From Rhizobiales bacterium Y(2018) (GTDB lineage Bacteria > Pseudomonadota > Alphaproteobacteria > Rhizobiales > Aestuariivirgaceae), in assembly GCA_005502925.1 (NCBI GenBank), contig SCPD01000001.1, forward strand, positions 682,001 through 746,000: 64,000 nucleotides of DNA. Direction: 5' to 3'. Under the pieces are notes generated by a model. That model was not told the DNA's origin. It searched no databases and was given only the letters and a program-made list of their open reading frames with translations. Numbering within the stretch: the first letter of the stretch is position 1; each line of letters starts with the position of its first letter. This document shows, piece after piece, positions 29,712-39,254 of the stretch. Made by a program: the position numbers and the translations under genes.

Positions 29712-29823
29712 GATGAGCCCTCATCAGAAGCGGGTAAGCGCTGAACTTGCCCGCACCCTAGCCTGCCCCGTGTGAGCGCAGGCTGATCAGCCCGTTCATC
29801 TGCGGTTCATATTCTGAACCAGT

Positions 29824-31914
29824 TCAGGCCGATTTCAGCCAGACCCGGTTGTCATGGAATACCCCGCCGGCGGCCGGCGCCGGCTGGTCGCAGCCGGTGA
29901 GCGTGTTGATGCCCTTGCCGTCCTCGAAAGCGTCATTGGGCCAGATCGATTCGGCGATCAAGACGCCGCGGCGGATGCCGTCCATCGCCTTGGCATGCAG
30001 CGTCACCACGCCCCGGGCGCTGCCGAGCCGCACCTTGTCGCCATCCTTGAGCCCCTGGGCCGCAAGGTCCTCGGGATGCACGAAGACGGTCGGCCGCCCT
30101 TCCCGTTTGCGCGAGGACGGGGTCTCGTTAAAGGTGGAGTTGAGGAAGGTGCGGGCCGGACTGGTCGCCAGCCGGAAGGGATAAGTCTCGGTCGCCTCCT
30201 CGATGACGCCCCAGTGATCGGGCATGGGCGGAATATCGTCGACGGGGCCGAAAGGCCCAATGCCGGGCTTGAAGCGCGCTGCCTGCCAGTCCGGCTTGAA
30301 GCGGAACTTGCCGTCCGGATGGCCGAAGCCGTTGAGGAAATGAGCGGTCTCGAAATCCTGTTGCACATCGATCCAGGTTTCCTGCTCGAGCTTTTCGAGG
30401 TCGGGCCGGTTGGAATTCTTGAGCGTCCAGTCGATGAGTTCGCGAGGCGTCATGTCGAAGCCCGGATGCTTGGCGCCGACGAGGCCGGCGAGATCGGCGA
30501 TCACCTCGTGATTGTTGCGGCATTCGCCCGGCGCCTCGACCAGCTTGGCGCCCAGCATGATGTGCTGATGGCCGCCGCCCTGATAGAGGTCGTCATGCTC
30601 GAGGAACATCGTCGCCGGCAGCACGATATCGGCGAGCTGCGCCGTCTCGGTCATGAACTGCTCATGCACGCAGAGAAACAGGTCATCGCGCATCAGCCCC
30701 TGCCGGACCTTGGTCTGGTCGGGCGCCACTGAGGCGGGATTGGTGTTCTGCATGATCATCGCAGTGACCGGCGGGCCGCCGGCCAGATCATAAGGGTTGT
30801 TCAACAGCACCGGGCCGATGCGGCTCTGATCGAGCTGGCGGATGGAGGGATCGCGGCATTCGAGCCCTTCGATCAGCGTCTTGTTCCACTTGTACATGCC
30901 GCTGTTGGAATGGAAGGCGCCGCCGCCCTCATGCTGCCATGCGCCGGTAACCGCGGCGATCGCCGTCACCGCATGCATGTTGACCGAGCCGTTGCGCGAG
31001 CGCGTGAAGCCATAGCCGATGCGCAAATATGTACGCTGCGTCTCGCCGATGAGCTCGGCGAAAGCCTCGATCTCAGCCGCCGGGCAGCCGCAAATGGCGG
31101 CCGCCCATTCGGGCGAGCGCGACTGCAGATGCGCTTCGAATTCACGCGGGACGTCGGTGTATTTCTCGAGATAGGCGCGGTCGGCATAACCGTCGCGGAA
31201 CAGCACATGCATCACGGCGCAAGCGAGCGCCCCGTCGGTGCCGGGACGGATGATCATCTTCACATCCGCCTGCTTCATCGTGCCGGTGTCATAGACATCG
31301 ACGCAGGCGATCTTGGCGCCGCGCGTCTTGCGCGCCAGCGACGCATGAGTCATGACATTGACCTGGGTGTTCACCGGATTGGTGCCCCAGATCACGATCA
31401 GGTCCGATTTCTGCATCTCGCGCGGATCGGAGCCGGTCATGCGCCCACAGCCGGCGAGGAAGCCCGGCCAGGATAGAGCGACACAGAACGTGTCGTACAT
31501 GCCGGAATATTTCTTCACATGGCGCAGGCGGTTGATGCCGTCGCGCATCACCAGCCCCATGGTGCCGGCATAATAATAGGGCCAGACCGACAACGCGCCG
31601 TAGCGTTCTTCCGCCTTGAGGAAGGCCTCCGCGACCTCACCCATCGCATCGTCCCAGGAGAGACGCTGCCACTGCCCATCGCCCTTGGCGCCCTTGCGCT
31701 TCAAGGGATGCAGCAAACGGTCCGGATGATGGATGCGCTCGGCGTAACGCCCGACCTTCTCGCAGATGACGCCTAGCGTATAGGAATTGTCCTTGGAGCC
31801 GCGCACCCGGCCGATCGTGTGCTCATCGAGCAGCTCGACCTCGAGGGCGCAAGCGGAGGGACAATCATGCGGGCAGACCGACTTGCCGGTCTTGATATTG
31901 GGGCGGATGTTCAT
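29824..31914 (-). CDS. Molybdopterin (bis-MGD) oxidoreductase with 4Fe-4S motif
   Basis: A 696-residue DMSO-reductase-superfamily protein. The cluster ligands are Cys14, Cys18, Cys22 and Cys51 (CPHDCPSACALEV, then VICEKVG). Cys144 in FCVALSWPG aligns with the Mo-ligating Sec/Cys of formate dehydrogenase. The C-terminal molydop-binding domain is seen at VFVHPEDLAAQGLKDGDKVRL. No Tat signal is visible, suggesting a cytosolic enzyme. No electron-transfer subunit or chaperone gene is adjacent, so substrate and partner are unknown. Confidence 0.85.
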   Translation of the reverse strand: MNIRPNIKTGKSVCPHDCPSACALEVELLDEHTIGRVRGSKDNSYTLGVICEKVGRYAERIHHPDRLLHPLKRKGAKGDGQWQRLSWDDAMGEVAEAFLKAEERYGALSVWPYYYAGTMGLVMRDGINRLRHVKKYSGMYDTFCVALSWPGFLAGCGRMTGSDPREMQKSDLIVIWGTNPVNTQVNVMTHASLARKTRGAKIACVDVYDTGTMKQADVKMIIRPGTDGALACAVMHVLFRDGYADRAYLEKYTDVPREFEAHLQSRSPEWAAAICGCPAAEIEAFAELIGETQRTYLRIGYGFTRSRNGSVNMHAVTAIAAVTGAWQHEGGGAFHSNSGMYKWNKTLIEGLECRDPSIRQLDQSRIGPVLLNNPYDLAGGPPVTAMIMQNTNPASVAPDQTKVRQGLMRDDLFLCVHEQFMTETAQLADIVLPATMFLEHDDLYQGGGHQHIMLGAKLVEAPGECRNNHEVIADLAGLVGAKHPGFDMTPRELIDWTLKNSNRPDLEKLEQETWIDVQQDFETAHFLNGFGHPDGKFRFKPDWQAARFKPGIGPFGPVDDIPPMPDHWGVIEEATETYPFRLATSPARTFLNSTFNETPSSRKREGRPTVFVHPEDLAAQGLKDGDKVRLGSARGVVTLHAKAMDGIRRGVLIAESIWPNDAFEDGKGINTLTGCDQPAPAAGGVFHDNRVWLKSA

Positions 31915-31985
31915 CGAAAGCGCTTATAGCCCGGAATCGGGCAGCGGCGGAATACGCCCCACGCAGACCTGCCCCTATGGCAGCC

Positions 31986-32354
31986 CTACCAGAGATTCCG
32001 GCCGTCGATCACCTCGACCGTCAGGGCGCCGATATCGAAATCATCGAGCAGATGGGCGCTGACGCCGATTTTGCGGCGCTGGGGATCGAAGGGTTCGGCC
32101 CCATAATCGGGCGTCACGGAATAGGTTCCGCAGCCGCAGTCGGGACAGAAGAAATGCCGGTTTTCCGGATGCCTCCGTGCATAGACCTTGCCGTTTTCAG
32201 GCGACGTCAGCAGGCGGAACTGGTCCGGCCGGCAATAGGTCCAGAGCGCGCCCCGCTTGGTGCAAAAGGTGCAAGAGCAGCGCAAGGCGTGCGTGGGGGT
32301 GAAGTCGAGCTCGAAACGTGTGGCGCCGCAGTGACAGCTGCCTGTAACGGCCAT
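31986..32354 (-). CDS. GFA-family zinc protein
   Basis: A 122-residue protein of the GFA/CENP-V group (glutathione-dependent formaldehyde-activating enzyme-like). Zinc ligands are in SCHCGATRF (Cys7, Cys9), RCSCTFC (Cys26, 28, 31) and FCPDCGCG (Cys70, 73, 75). Members bind S-conjugates; the substrate here is not known. The start at 32354 (MAVTGSCHCG) follows AAGGGA at 7 nt; an ATG 9 codons upstream is an alternative. Confidence 0.85.
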   Translation of the reverse strand: MAVTGSCHCGATRFELDFTPTHALRCSCTFCTKRGALWTYCRPDQFRLLTSPENGKVYARRHPENRHFFCPDCGCGTYSVTPDYGAEPFDPQRRKIGVSAHLLDDFDIGALTVEVIDGRNLW

Positions 32355-32504
32355 GGCGGATCCCTTCTTGGTGACGGTCATTCCGTCGATAGCGGAAAGG
32401 CCTGACGAAACCTGTCAGGACAATCTTGCCTTTGGCGGCAATGTCCGTGATGGTGAAAACATGATACGCCCTGCCTCAACTTTCTCCAAAATTCCGGCCT
32501 GACC

Positions 32505-33266
32505 ATGACGCCTGAAATCATCACCAGCGCGCAGAATCCGACGATCAAATCGATCCGTGCGCTCGACCAGAAGAAACATCGCCAGGAGACGGGATTGTTC
32601 GTGGCCGAGGGCCTCCGCGCGTTGGAGCGGGCACGCGCGGCCGGCATTGCCCCCGACATGGTCATCGCCGTTTCAGGCCCGCAGGATTGGGGCCAGGCGC
32701 GCGACATCCGCGTATCGGAGGCGGTGATGGCGCGGCTCAGCATCCAGAACAACCCTTCCGGTCTCATCGGCGTTTTCAGGCAGTCCGATTTTCTTTCGCC
32801 CTTCGACCATAAGGCCGATGTCGCCATCGCGCTCGAAGATATTCGTGACCCCGGCAATCTCGGCACCATCATCCGCACTGCCGATGCGCTGGCGATCCGG
32901 CATATCGTACTGGTCGGCGAAAGCTGCGATCCCTTCTCGCCGGAGGCGGTGCGCGCCTCGATGGGCTCACTGTTCGGCGTCACCCTCACCCGTCTGGCGA
33001 CGGCCAAATTCACAGCGACGCTCGATGAATGGCCGGGTGAGATCGTCGCCACCGCGGCCGACGCCCGGAGCGACTTCCGCCGTATCTACCAGCGCCCGAC
33101 GCTGCTTCTCATGGGCAGCGAAGGGGCTGGCCTCTCGGCCGGCCTCGCCGCCAAGGCCAATATATCGGTGCGCATCCCGATGCCGGGCCAGGCGGAATCG
33201 CTAAATATCGCCACCGCCTCGGCACTGCTCCTCTATGAAATCAAGCGGCCCGAGCTGAAGACATGA
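32505..33266 (+). CDS. TrmH/SpoU-family RNA 2'-O-methyltransferase
   Basis: A 253-residue SPOUT methyltransferase that methylates a ribose in tRNA or rRNA. An N-terminal substrate domain (VAEGLRALERA) precedes the knotted catalytic domain with motif 1 (EDIRDPGNLGTIIRTADA), motif 2 (LLMGSEGAGLS) and motif 3 (IPMPGQAESLNIATASALLLYE). The site modified cannot be told. A CCTGAC/GTCAGG hairpin (32401-32419) lies in the 150-bp divergent gap. The stop overlaps the next gene by 4 nt. Confidence 0.92.
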   Translation: MTPEIITSAQNPTIKSIRALDQKKHRQETGLFVAEGLRALERARAAGIAPDMVIAVSGPQDWGQARDIRVSEAVMARLSIQNNPSGLIGVFRQSDFLSPFDHKADVAIALEDIRDPGNLGTIIRTADALAIRHIVLVGESCDPFSPEAVRASMGSLFGVTLTRLATAKFTATLDEWPGEIVATAADARSDFRRIYQRPTLLLMGSEGAGLSAGLAAKANISVRIPMPGQAESLNIATASALLLYEIKRPELKT

Positions 33267-34099
33267 TCCTCGTCACCGGCGCCAGCGGTTATGTTGGAAG
33301 CCGGGCTGTCCGCCAGCTTGCCGAGCGTGGTGCAGCAGTGACCGCGGTGGGACGAGACGAAGCGCGCTTGCGCAAAGTGATTCCGGAGGGCATTCCTCTC
33401 GTCATCGCCGATTACGATGATCCGGCATCACTCGACCGCGCCTTCGCTCATGCGAGAAAACTCATTTTCGTCGCAAGCGACGGTTTTGCTGAAGACATGA
33501 TCCGTCAGCACGCTCACGTGATCGACGCGGCGAACCGGAGCCCCATTGCACAGACTGTCTTCACCAGCATCGTCGATGTGGAGGACGGCTCACCCTTTTA
33601 TTTCGCGCCGGTCTATCGCGACGCCGAAAGACGACTGAAGTCCGCGCGCTTTTCCTCCGTGATCCTCCGATGCGGCCTTTATAGCGACTTCATCCTGCAA
33701 CACTGGTTGCGCGAGACAGTGATTTCGCTTCCGCTGGCGGATGCCCGGATCGCTCCGATCTCGCGCGATGATGTGGCCGCCGCCGCCGTTCACGCGGTGC
33801 TCGGCGCAACTGATGAAACTTGGCAGCTGACGGGCGCCGCCTCTTATTCGATGGCCGAAGTTGCTTCAGCAGCGACACGCGCTCTGGGCAAACCCCACAG
33901 CTACCAGGCATGCGCGCCCGAGGTCTATTTCGAGCGTCTCGCGGCTGGCGTGGATGATCCCTGGCCGGAAGCCTTCTCAACTCTGTGCGCGTCCATTCGC
34001 GAGGGTCGCTATGCGGCAACCTCCTCACATTTCTCCCAGGAAGACTTCGAGAGCTTCCTCAAGCGTAGCACTCAGGGACAATCGCTGTCGCGCGTATAG
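33263..34099 (+). CDS. NAD(P)H-binding atypical SDR (NmrA/QorB-like)
   Basis: A 278-residue Rossmann protein opening with ILVTGASGYVGSRAVRQLAERG, then VIADYDDPASLDRAF. Absence of a YxxxK catalytic pair and the QorB-like C-terminus suggest a quinone reductase, sugar-nucleotide-like oxidoreductase or redox sensor. It is coupled to the methyltransferase by ATGA. Its 3' end overlaps 28 nt of the convergent SH3b gene. Confidence 0.8.
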   Translation: MILVTGASGYVGSRAVRQLAERGAAVTAVGRDEARLRKVIPEGIPLVIADYDDPASLDRAFAHARKLIFVASDGFAEDMIRQHAHVIDAANRSPIAQTVFTSIVDVEDGSPFYFAPVYRDAERRLKSARFSSVILRCGLYSDFILQHWLRETVISLPLADARIAPISRDDVAAAAVHAVLGATDETWQLTGAASYSMAEVASAATRALGKPHSYQACAPEVYFERLAAGVDDPWPEAFSTLCASIREGRYAATSSHFSQEDFESFLKRSTQGQSLSRV

Positions 34100-34392
34100 A
34101 GCCGCTTGATCCAGCCTTTGGTGGTGCGGTCGCCATTATAATGGGTCACCTTGCACCAGCGGGACGACGGCTTCACCGTGCGGGGCACGCAGGGGCCATC
34201 GAGGTGGATGATGCCGTGATTGCCGGGTGGCAGGACATCGACGACCCGATAGGAGGCGCCGGGTCCTGAGCGCATATTGAGCGCATCATTCGCCGCGACC
34301 CGGGTCACGATCAGGCAGCCGGGACCCGATGTCGCCTCGGCCGAACCCGCGCTGACCATCATCAGCCCAGCCATAATCAGAAGCCATTTCAT
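34072..34392 (-). CDS. Exported SH3b-domain protein
   Basis: A 106-residue protein with a signal peptide (MKWLLIMAGLMMVSAGSAEA). The remainder is one bacterial SH3 domain (LNMRSGPGASYRVVDVLP, GWIKRLYT), a fold that often binds peptidoglycan peptides. Two Cys pairs (Cys26 and Cys68/75 region) may form disulfides in the periplasm. The longer open frame upstream overlaps the divergent promoter and was rejected. The protease gene lies divergently 155 nt away. Confidence 0.8.
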   Translation of the reverse strand: MKWLLIMAGLMMVSAGSAEATSGPGCLIVTRVAANDALNMRSGPGASYRVVDVLPPGNHGIIHLDGPCVPRTVKPSSRWCKVTHYNGDRTTKGWIKRLYTRDSDCP

Positions 34393-34547
34393 GCGGTTCC
34401 TCCATTGGCTCAGGGCCAGGATAGTGTATTCCCCGGGCGACGCGACATTTTTTCCGCCAGGACCGGATGCTTGCCTGGAGCGCGAAAAGATGCCCAAATT
34501 GTGGGATAATCGCCCGGGATAACCAATTCCCGGCTAAAGGGATAGGG

Positions 34548-35882
34548 ATGGCACTCGGACGGCGGCTCAAGATTGCAAGCCTGGCGCTCGCGCTTTTCAG
34601 TGCGGTGCCGGCCTATGCGGAAACGGCGCAGCGCATCGCGCTGGTCATCGGCAACTCGGCCTATCGGCCGGGCTATGAATTGCGCAATCCGGTGGCCGAT
34701 GCGCGCGCCGTCGCCAGAAGCCTGTCCGAGCTCGGCTTCACCGTCACCATAGTGATGGACAGCGATCTTGCCACCGCGCAGAAGGCGCTCGACGACTTCG
34801 TGCCGGAAGGGATCGCGGCCGAAGCCGCCCTCATCTACTATGCCGGTCACGGCGCCATGATCAACGGCCGCAGCTTCCTGCTGCCGACCGACTTCTCGAT
34901 GAGCAATTTCGACGAGATCGACAAGGAAGCGCTCGCCACCGACCGCCTGCTGCAGACGCTTTCCAGCACCCATGCCACTGTGAAGATGCTGCTCTTCGAT
35001 GCCTGCCGCAACAATCCGCTGGAAAGCCGGGGCGCCACAGTGATCGAAAAGCCGGAAGAGACGGAAGCCCGCAGCCAGGACATGCTTATCGCCTTCTCTA
35101 CCGCGCAAGGTGCGGTGGCGCTCGACGGCCGCGGCGATCACAGCCCCTTCGCCGAAGGCCTGCTCGGCAACATGAACAAGCCGAACAAGGAACTTTCCGA
35201 CCTCATGCGCTCGGTGAGCCTGCATGTGCGTGAGCGGACGGAAGGACGCCAGACGGTCTGGCTCGAAAACTCGCTCACCAAGAGCTTCTTCTTCGCCAGC
35301 GCCGCGGCGGCCGCTCTGGTCTCTCCCGGCAAGGTGGTCGATCTCACGCCGCCGGAGCCCGACGCCAGCATTGGCGTCATCTTCCCGCAGTCGAGCGACG
35401 AATTGCTGAGCGCGGCTGATCTCGAAGGCAAGGACGCGGCGACCTTACGGCTCGCCCGCAACGAGATTTTCGCCCGTAATGGCCGCATCTTCAACGATCC
35501 CGCCTTGCGCGCGCATTTCGAAAAATTCGACTGGTACCAGGGCACGAGCTATGAGCCGAAGATCAGCGCGATCGAGAAGAAGAATGTCGGACTGATCCGT
35601 CAGTATGAGATGAATCAGTCGGCGCCCCAGGCCGGCTTCCTGTTCGCCGATTCGGATCGCCGCCTGCTCACGTCGGGCGAGCTCAAAGGTCTCGATAAGG
35701 CGCAGTTGCGCAATGCCCGCAATGAGATCTATGCCCGGCGCGGCCGCAAGTTCGTGCGCAAGGAAGTCTCCAGCTACTTCAAGCAATTCGACTGGTATCG
35801 CCCGCAATTCGGCGAAGTCGAGCTCACTTTTATCGAAACGAAGAATGTCGAACTGATCCAAAAGTTCGAAAAGGCCAAGTGA
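34548..35882 (+). CDS. Exported caspase-like protease with two YARHG domains
   Basis: A 444-residue protein with a signal peptide ending near AYA (residue 24). The C14 caspase domain (25-245) has His101 in YYAGHG and Cys153 in LFDACRNNP, the catalytic dyad. Two YARHG repeats follow, at about 284-352 (RNEIFARNGRIF, FDWYQG) and 370-438 (RNEIYARRGRKF, FDWYRP). YARHG is extracellular and of unknown role, often next to enzymes. The SD is AAGGGATAGGG. The end overlaps the next gene by 4 nt (GTGA), so the two products are made together. Confidence 0.88.
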   Translation: MALGRRLKIASLALALFSAVPAYAETAQRIALVIGNSAYRPGYELRNPVADARAVARSLSELGFTVTIVMDSDLATAQKALDDFVPEGIAAEAALIYYAGHGAMINGRSFLLPTDFSMSNFDEIDKEALATDRLLQTLSSTHATVKMLLFDACRNNPLESRGATVIEKPEETEARSQDMLIAFSTAQGAVALDGRGDHSPFAEGLLGNMNKPNKELSDLMRSVSLHVRERTEGRQTVWLENSLTKSFFFASAAAAALVSPGKVVDLTPPEPDASIGVIFPQSSDELLSAADLEGKDAATLRLARNEIFARNGRIFNDPALRAHFEKFDWYQGTSYEPKISAIEKKNVGLIRQYEMNQSAPQAGFLFADSDRRLLTSGELKGLDKAQLRNARNEIYARRGRKFVRKEVSSYFKQFDWYRPQFGEVELTFIETKNVELIQKFEKAK

Positions 35883-36661
35883 AGTCTCTCCTCGCCGCCC
35901 TCTTTCTGTGCCTCACCGTGTCGACCGCCGCAGCCGGCGAGCCAACCTATGGCGCGCCGCCCGCCGATCTCGCTGATCATCTGGAACGCCTCAAGCGGGC
36001 CTATCCCGATGTCATCGTGGATTACGACAAGGCCAAGCTCACGCTGAAATCGGGCGCGACGATCCCGATGTCGGACGGCCGCCGCGACAAGAGCTTCGAG
36101 GAGTTGCTCGACAGCCCCGATGTCGACGACATGTTCGCTATCCCTTATCCCGCGCATGCCAAGCCCCAAGCACCGGGCGTCAATGTCGATCCGGGCCGTG
36201 TCCGCGTCGAAGCGCTCTTCCGTGCGTTTTATGGTGACTGCCGCAAAGGGGAAGCGGCGCTCGAGATGCGCCGGGTTCCCTGGTTCGGCGGCAGCGTGCT
36301 CATCACCACGCGCCAGGGCGTCGACCGGGCGCTCGAGGCGGCGGCGCGCGATCTGGCAAAACTGCCAAAGCCGATGATGAAATATCTCAGCCCTTCGGCC
36401 GGCACCTATAATTGCCGGGCGGTCGCCGGGACCCAACGCCTGTCGATGCATGCCTATGGCGCCTCGATCGACCTCAACACCGAATTCGCCGACTATTGGC
36501 GCTGGCGCAAGCCCGGCAAAGGCGGAAAGGTCGCCTGGACCAACCGCATGCCGCCGGAGATCGTCGAAGTCTTCGAGCGCCACGGCTTCATCTGGGGTGG
36601 CCGCTGGTATCACTATGACACGATGCATTTCGAATATCGGCCCGAACTACTGGGGCAGTAG
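35879..36661 (+). CDS. Exported M15-family D,D-carboxypeptidase-like peptidase
   Basis: A 260-residue protein starting at GTG. A signal peptide ends around AAAG. The Zn site is SMHAYGASIDLN (His191, Asp198) and YDTMHFEYRPEL (Asp247 as probable base, His250), matching the VanY-like peptidase M15 group that cuts D-Ala-D-Ala or L-Ala-D-Glu bonds. It is translationally coupled to the caspase-like gene, which suggests a joint act on cell wall or on an extracellular substrate. Confidence 0.87.
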   Translation: MKSLLAALFLCLTVSTAAAGEPTYGAPPADLADHLERLKRAYPDVIVDYDKAKLTLKSGATIPMSDGRRDKSFEELLDSPDVDDMFAIPYPAHAKPQAPGVNVDPGRVRVEALFRAFYGDCRKGEAALEMRRVPWFGGSVLITTRQGVDRALEAAARDLAKLPKPMMKYLSPSAGTYNCRAVAGTQRLSMHAYGASIDLNTEFADYWRWRKPGKGGKVAWTNRMPPEIVEVFERHGFIWGGRWYHYDTMHFEYRPELLGQ

Positions 36662-36751
36662 TCTCATTCCATTGTGGATTTCCCGATTTCGATCTGCCTA
36701 TGCTGCTCGCCTCATCATGCCGCGCGTGCAATCGACGATTGAGAACCAGAA

Positions 36752-38185
36752 ATGCAGGATCCATCCCACGATCGCGAAGCCAGGATCGAGCTCCTCTCCA
36801 GGGCTCTCCAAGATAGAGACGCGGAGCTCCAGGAGGCATTCGCACAGCAGACGGCAACGGCGGAGATATTCAAAGCGATCAGCAGCTCGGCTTTCGACCT
36901 GGACGTCGTGCTTACCACCCTCGTCCGTTCCGCCATCGAGCTATGTGAAGCGACACGCGGGGTCATCTGGCTGCGCCGGGGCGAACCGCTTTACCTCGCC
37001 GCCTATGTGAATTATCCCGACGACTGGGTGAGTTTCGCGAAAACCCTGGCGATCTTGCCTGAGCCGGACGCCGTGACGATATCAGGCCTTGCCGCCTATA
37101 CGGGCGAAATCGTCAATGTCGAAGACGTGCTGGTCGATCCGCGCTTCCGCTCTCTGGCTGCTCATCAGCTTGGTGATTATCGCGGCGGACTTGCGGTGCC
37201 GCTGAAGCGCAACGGCGAGGTCGTGGGTGTTATTTCGCTTTCCCGCCCGGATGCCAAGTGTTTCACCACCCGTCAAGTCGCCCTCGTCGAGACCTTCGCC
37301 AACCAAGCGGTGATCGCCATCGAGAATACGCGTCTCATCGCTGAGCTCGAAGCGCGGAACCGTGAGGTGCTATCGCGTTACTTCTCCCCGAACTTGGCCG
37401 AACGTTTGGCAGCCAATGCCGGCACGGTTGATCTCACCGGCCAAAGACGCGAGGTCGCCACCCTGTTCACCGATATTGCCGGCTTCACCACACTCGTCGA
37501 AGTGATGGATCCCGACCTGTTCAGCGAGTTGCTGAACAGCTATCTCGCCGGCATGACCGCCACCGTGTTCGCGCATGAGGGCACAGTTACCAAGATCGTC
37601 GGCGATGCGCTCCATGTCCTCTTCGGCGCGCCGGGCGAACAGCTTGATCACGCCCGGCGGGCTGTCGCCTGCGCGCTTGAGCTTGACGCCTTTGCACAGT
37701 CCTTCCGCGCCATCTGGCGGGAACGGGGTGTTGCGCTCGGACCGACACGTATCGGCGTGAATGCGGGCCCGGCCATCGTCGGCAATTTCGGAGGCGGGCG
37801 CTTTTTCGATTACACGGCCTATGGCGACACGATCAACATTGCGGCAAGGCTCGAAACCGTGAACAAGCAGCTCGGCACCCGCATCTGTGTCAGCGGGAGT
37901 ATCGCCGAGAAGACCGTGGAATTCTACGGGCGGCCGGTGGGCGATCTCCTGCTCAGAGGCCGGAAGGAACCGCTACGCGCCTTCGAGCCCCTGTCCCCCG
38001 AACAATATGAAACGCCGGAGGTCCAGAATTACCTCGTAGCCTTCGCACTGCTCGAGAAGGGCGACCCAGCGGCGCTCAGCGCCTTCGCCGCCGAGGTCGG
38101 CAGACGGCCCGATGACGCGCTCGCCAGCTTCCACCTCAAACGGCTCCTGAATGGGGCATCCGGGACGCGGATCGAGACGGATTGA
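36752..38185 (+). CDS. GAF-domain adenylate cyclase, class III
   Basis: A 477-residue protein. An N-terminal coiled lead (1-38) is followed by a GAF sensor (40-195, GYDYRGGLAVPLKRN type) and the cyclase domain (about 230-410). Metal Asp241 (LFTDIAGFT) and Asp285 (KIVGDALHVLFG) and transition-state Asn362/Arg366 (GDTINIAARLE) are all present; Lys281 would bind adenine. It is probably cytosolic and makes cAMP in response to a GAF ligand. Weak SD; first ATG assumed. Confidence 0.92.
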   Translation: MQDPSHDREARIELLSRALQDRDAELQEAFAQQTATAEIFKAISSSAFDLDVVLTTLVRSAIELCEATRGVIWLRRGEPLYLAAYVNYPDDWVSFAKTLAILPEPDAVTISGLAAYTGEIVNVEDVLVDPRFRSLAAHQLGDYRGGLAVPLKRNGEVVGVISLSRPDAKCFTTRQVALVETFANQAVIAIENTRLIAELEARNREVLSRYFSPNLAERLAANAGTVDLTGQRREVATLFTDIAGFTTLVEVMDPDLFSELLNSYLAGMTATVFAHEGTVTKIVGDALHVLFGAPGEQLDHARRAVACALELDAFAQSFRAIWRERGVALGPTRIGVNAGPAIVGNFGGGRFFDYTAYGDTINIAARLETVNKQLGTRICVSGSIAEKTVEFYGRPVGDLLLRGRKEPLRAFEPLSPEQYETPEVQNYLVAFALLEKGDPAALSAFAAEVGRRPDDALASFHLKRLLNGASGTRIETD

Positions 38186-38198
38186 TATTGATAGCGTG

Positions 38199-39203
38199 CT
38201 AAGTCGCCGAAAGCGTTTCACGTGCGCCCTGGAAAATACGGATCGTCATCAGGACACCGGCGGTCAGAACAATTATCCCGGCCAGCTCGGTATATGTCGG
38301 TAAGCGGCCATGAACGGCCAAGCCGAATATCGTCCCGAATATGGTTTCCGACACCAGCAACTGCGCGGAAAGTGCCACGGGAATTCTTTGTGACGCAAAA
38401 GTCCATGCCCAGGCGCCTCCGATCGAGGCGAAGATCGCCAGCGACGTGCCCCAGAAATAGAGAGGCGCCGCATCTTTCCAGGCCAAGCCGAGCTCCGGAA
38501 TGTTGAAGACCCCCAGGGCAAGGCCGACCGGCATGAGAAGAAGCATCTCGAAGCCGCCTCCGACCAGTATGAGGGCGGTCCAGATCGCCGCATCCATTCC
38601 CGGACGCTCGGCGAGCGCCCGCTGATTGGCGACACCAAACCAGGTCCAGAGGCCGACAGCACCAGCCGCCAGCAAGATCCCCAGCGCAGGCGATCGCGCC
38701 GTCGCCATGCTCGAAGGGTCGAACACGCTGAGATTCACGAGAACAAGACCAATAGCCGTCACCAAGACCGAAAGAGACAGGGCCTGCCAGGAAACCGATT
38801 TCCGGCTCAGATTGCCGGCGACCGCAAGGACGACGGGAACCAGCCCAAGAGACGCCGGTGCGATCACCGGGCCGGCATAGATGGCAGCGCCGGCGACAGT
38901 GAGGAAATAAGCGAGATAGCCGATGAAGCCGAGATAGAAGGCGATCAGGTAGTCCTTCGATCCGAGCCCCTTCGCGTCGCCCCTCCTCCAGATGAGGAAG
39001 ATGGCCGCGAATGCGCTGGCAATGACAAAGCGAAGCAGCGCGAAATCGAAGATCGAATAATCGCCGATGACAAAGGGAACGACGAAGTTCAGCGACCAGA
39101 CGAAGGCCGCGAAGAGAGCGGCCAGAACACCAAGCAAATAGGAATATCCGTAGAGCACGTTCCCAACACTCTCTTTCGAATGTACGGGAGATATTGTTTC
39201 CAT
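38199..39203 (-). CDS. EamA/DMT-family transporter
   Basis: A 334-residue membrane protein with ten hydrophobic segments in two EamA halves (FVWSLNFVVPF at the start; SQRIPVALSAQLLVSETIFGTIFGL in the second half). The direction of transport and the substrate are unknown. It lies 51 nt from the divergent LysR gene, a classical regulator-target layout. The SD is weak for the ATG at 39203, so a start some residues further in is possible. Confidence 0.85.
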   Translation of the reverse strand: METISPVHSKESVGNVLYGYSYLLGVLAALFAAFVWSLNFVVPFVIGDYSIFDFALLRFVIASAFAAIFLIWRRGDAKGLGSKDYLIAFYLGFIGYLAYFLTVAGAAIYAGPVIAPASLGLVPVVLAVAGNLSRKSVSWQALSLSVLVTAIGLVLVNLSVFDPSSMATARSPALGILLAAGAVGLWTWFGVANQRALAERPGMDAAIWTALILVGGGFEMLLLMPVGLALGVFNIPELGLAWKDAAPLYFWGTSLAIFASIGGAWAWTFASQRIPVALSAQLLVSETIFGTIFGLAVHGRLPTYTELAGIIVLTAGVLMTIRIFQGARETLSAT

Positions 39204-39254
39204 TTTTGGAAGGAAAGGCCTATTATTGGCATATCATTTTCCAGAAACAGAACG

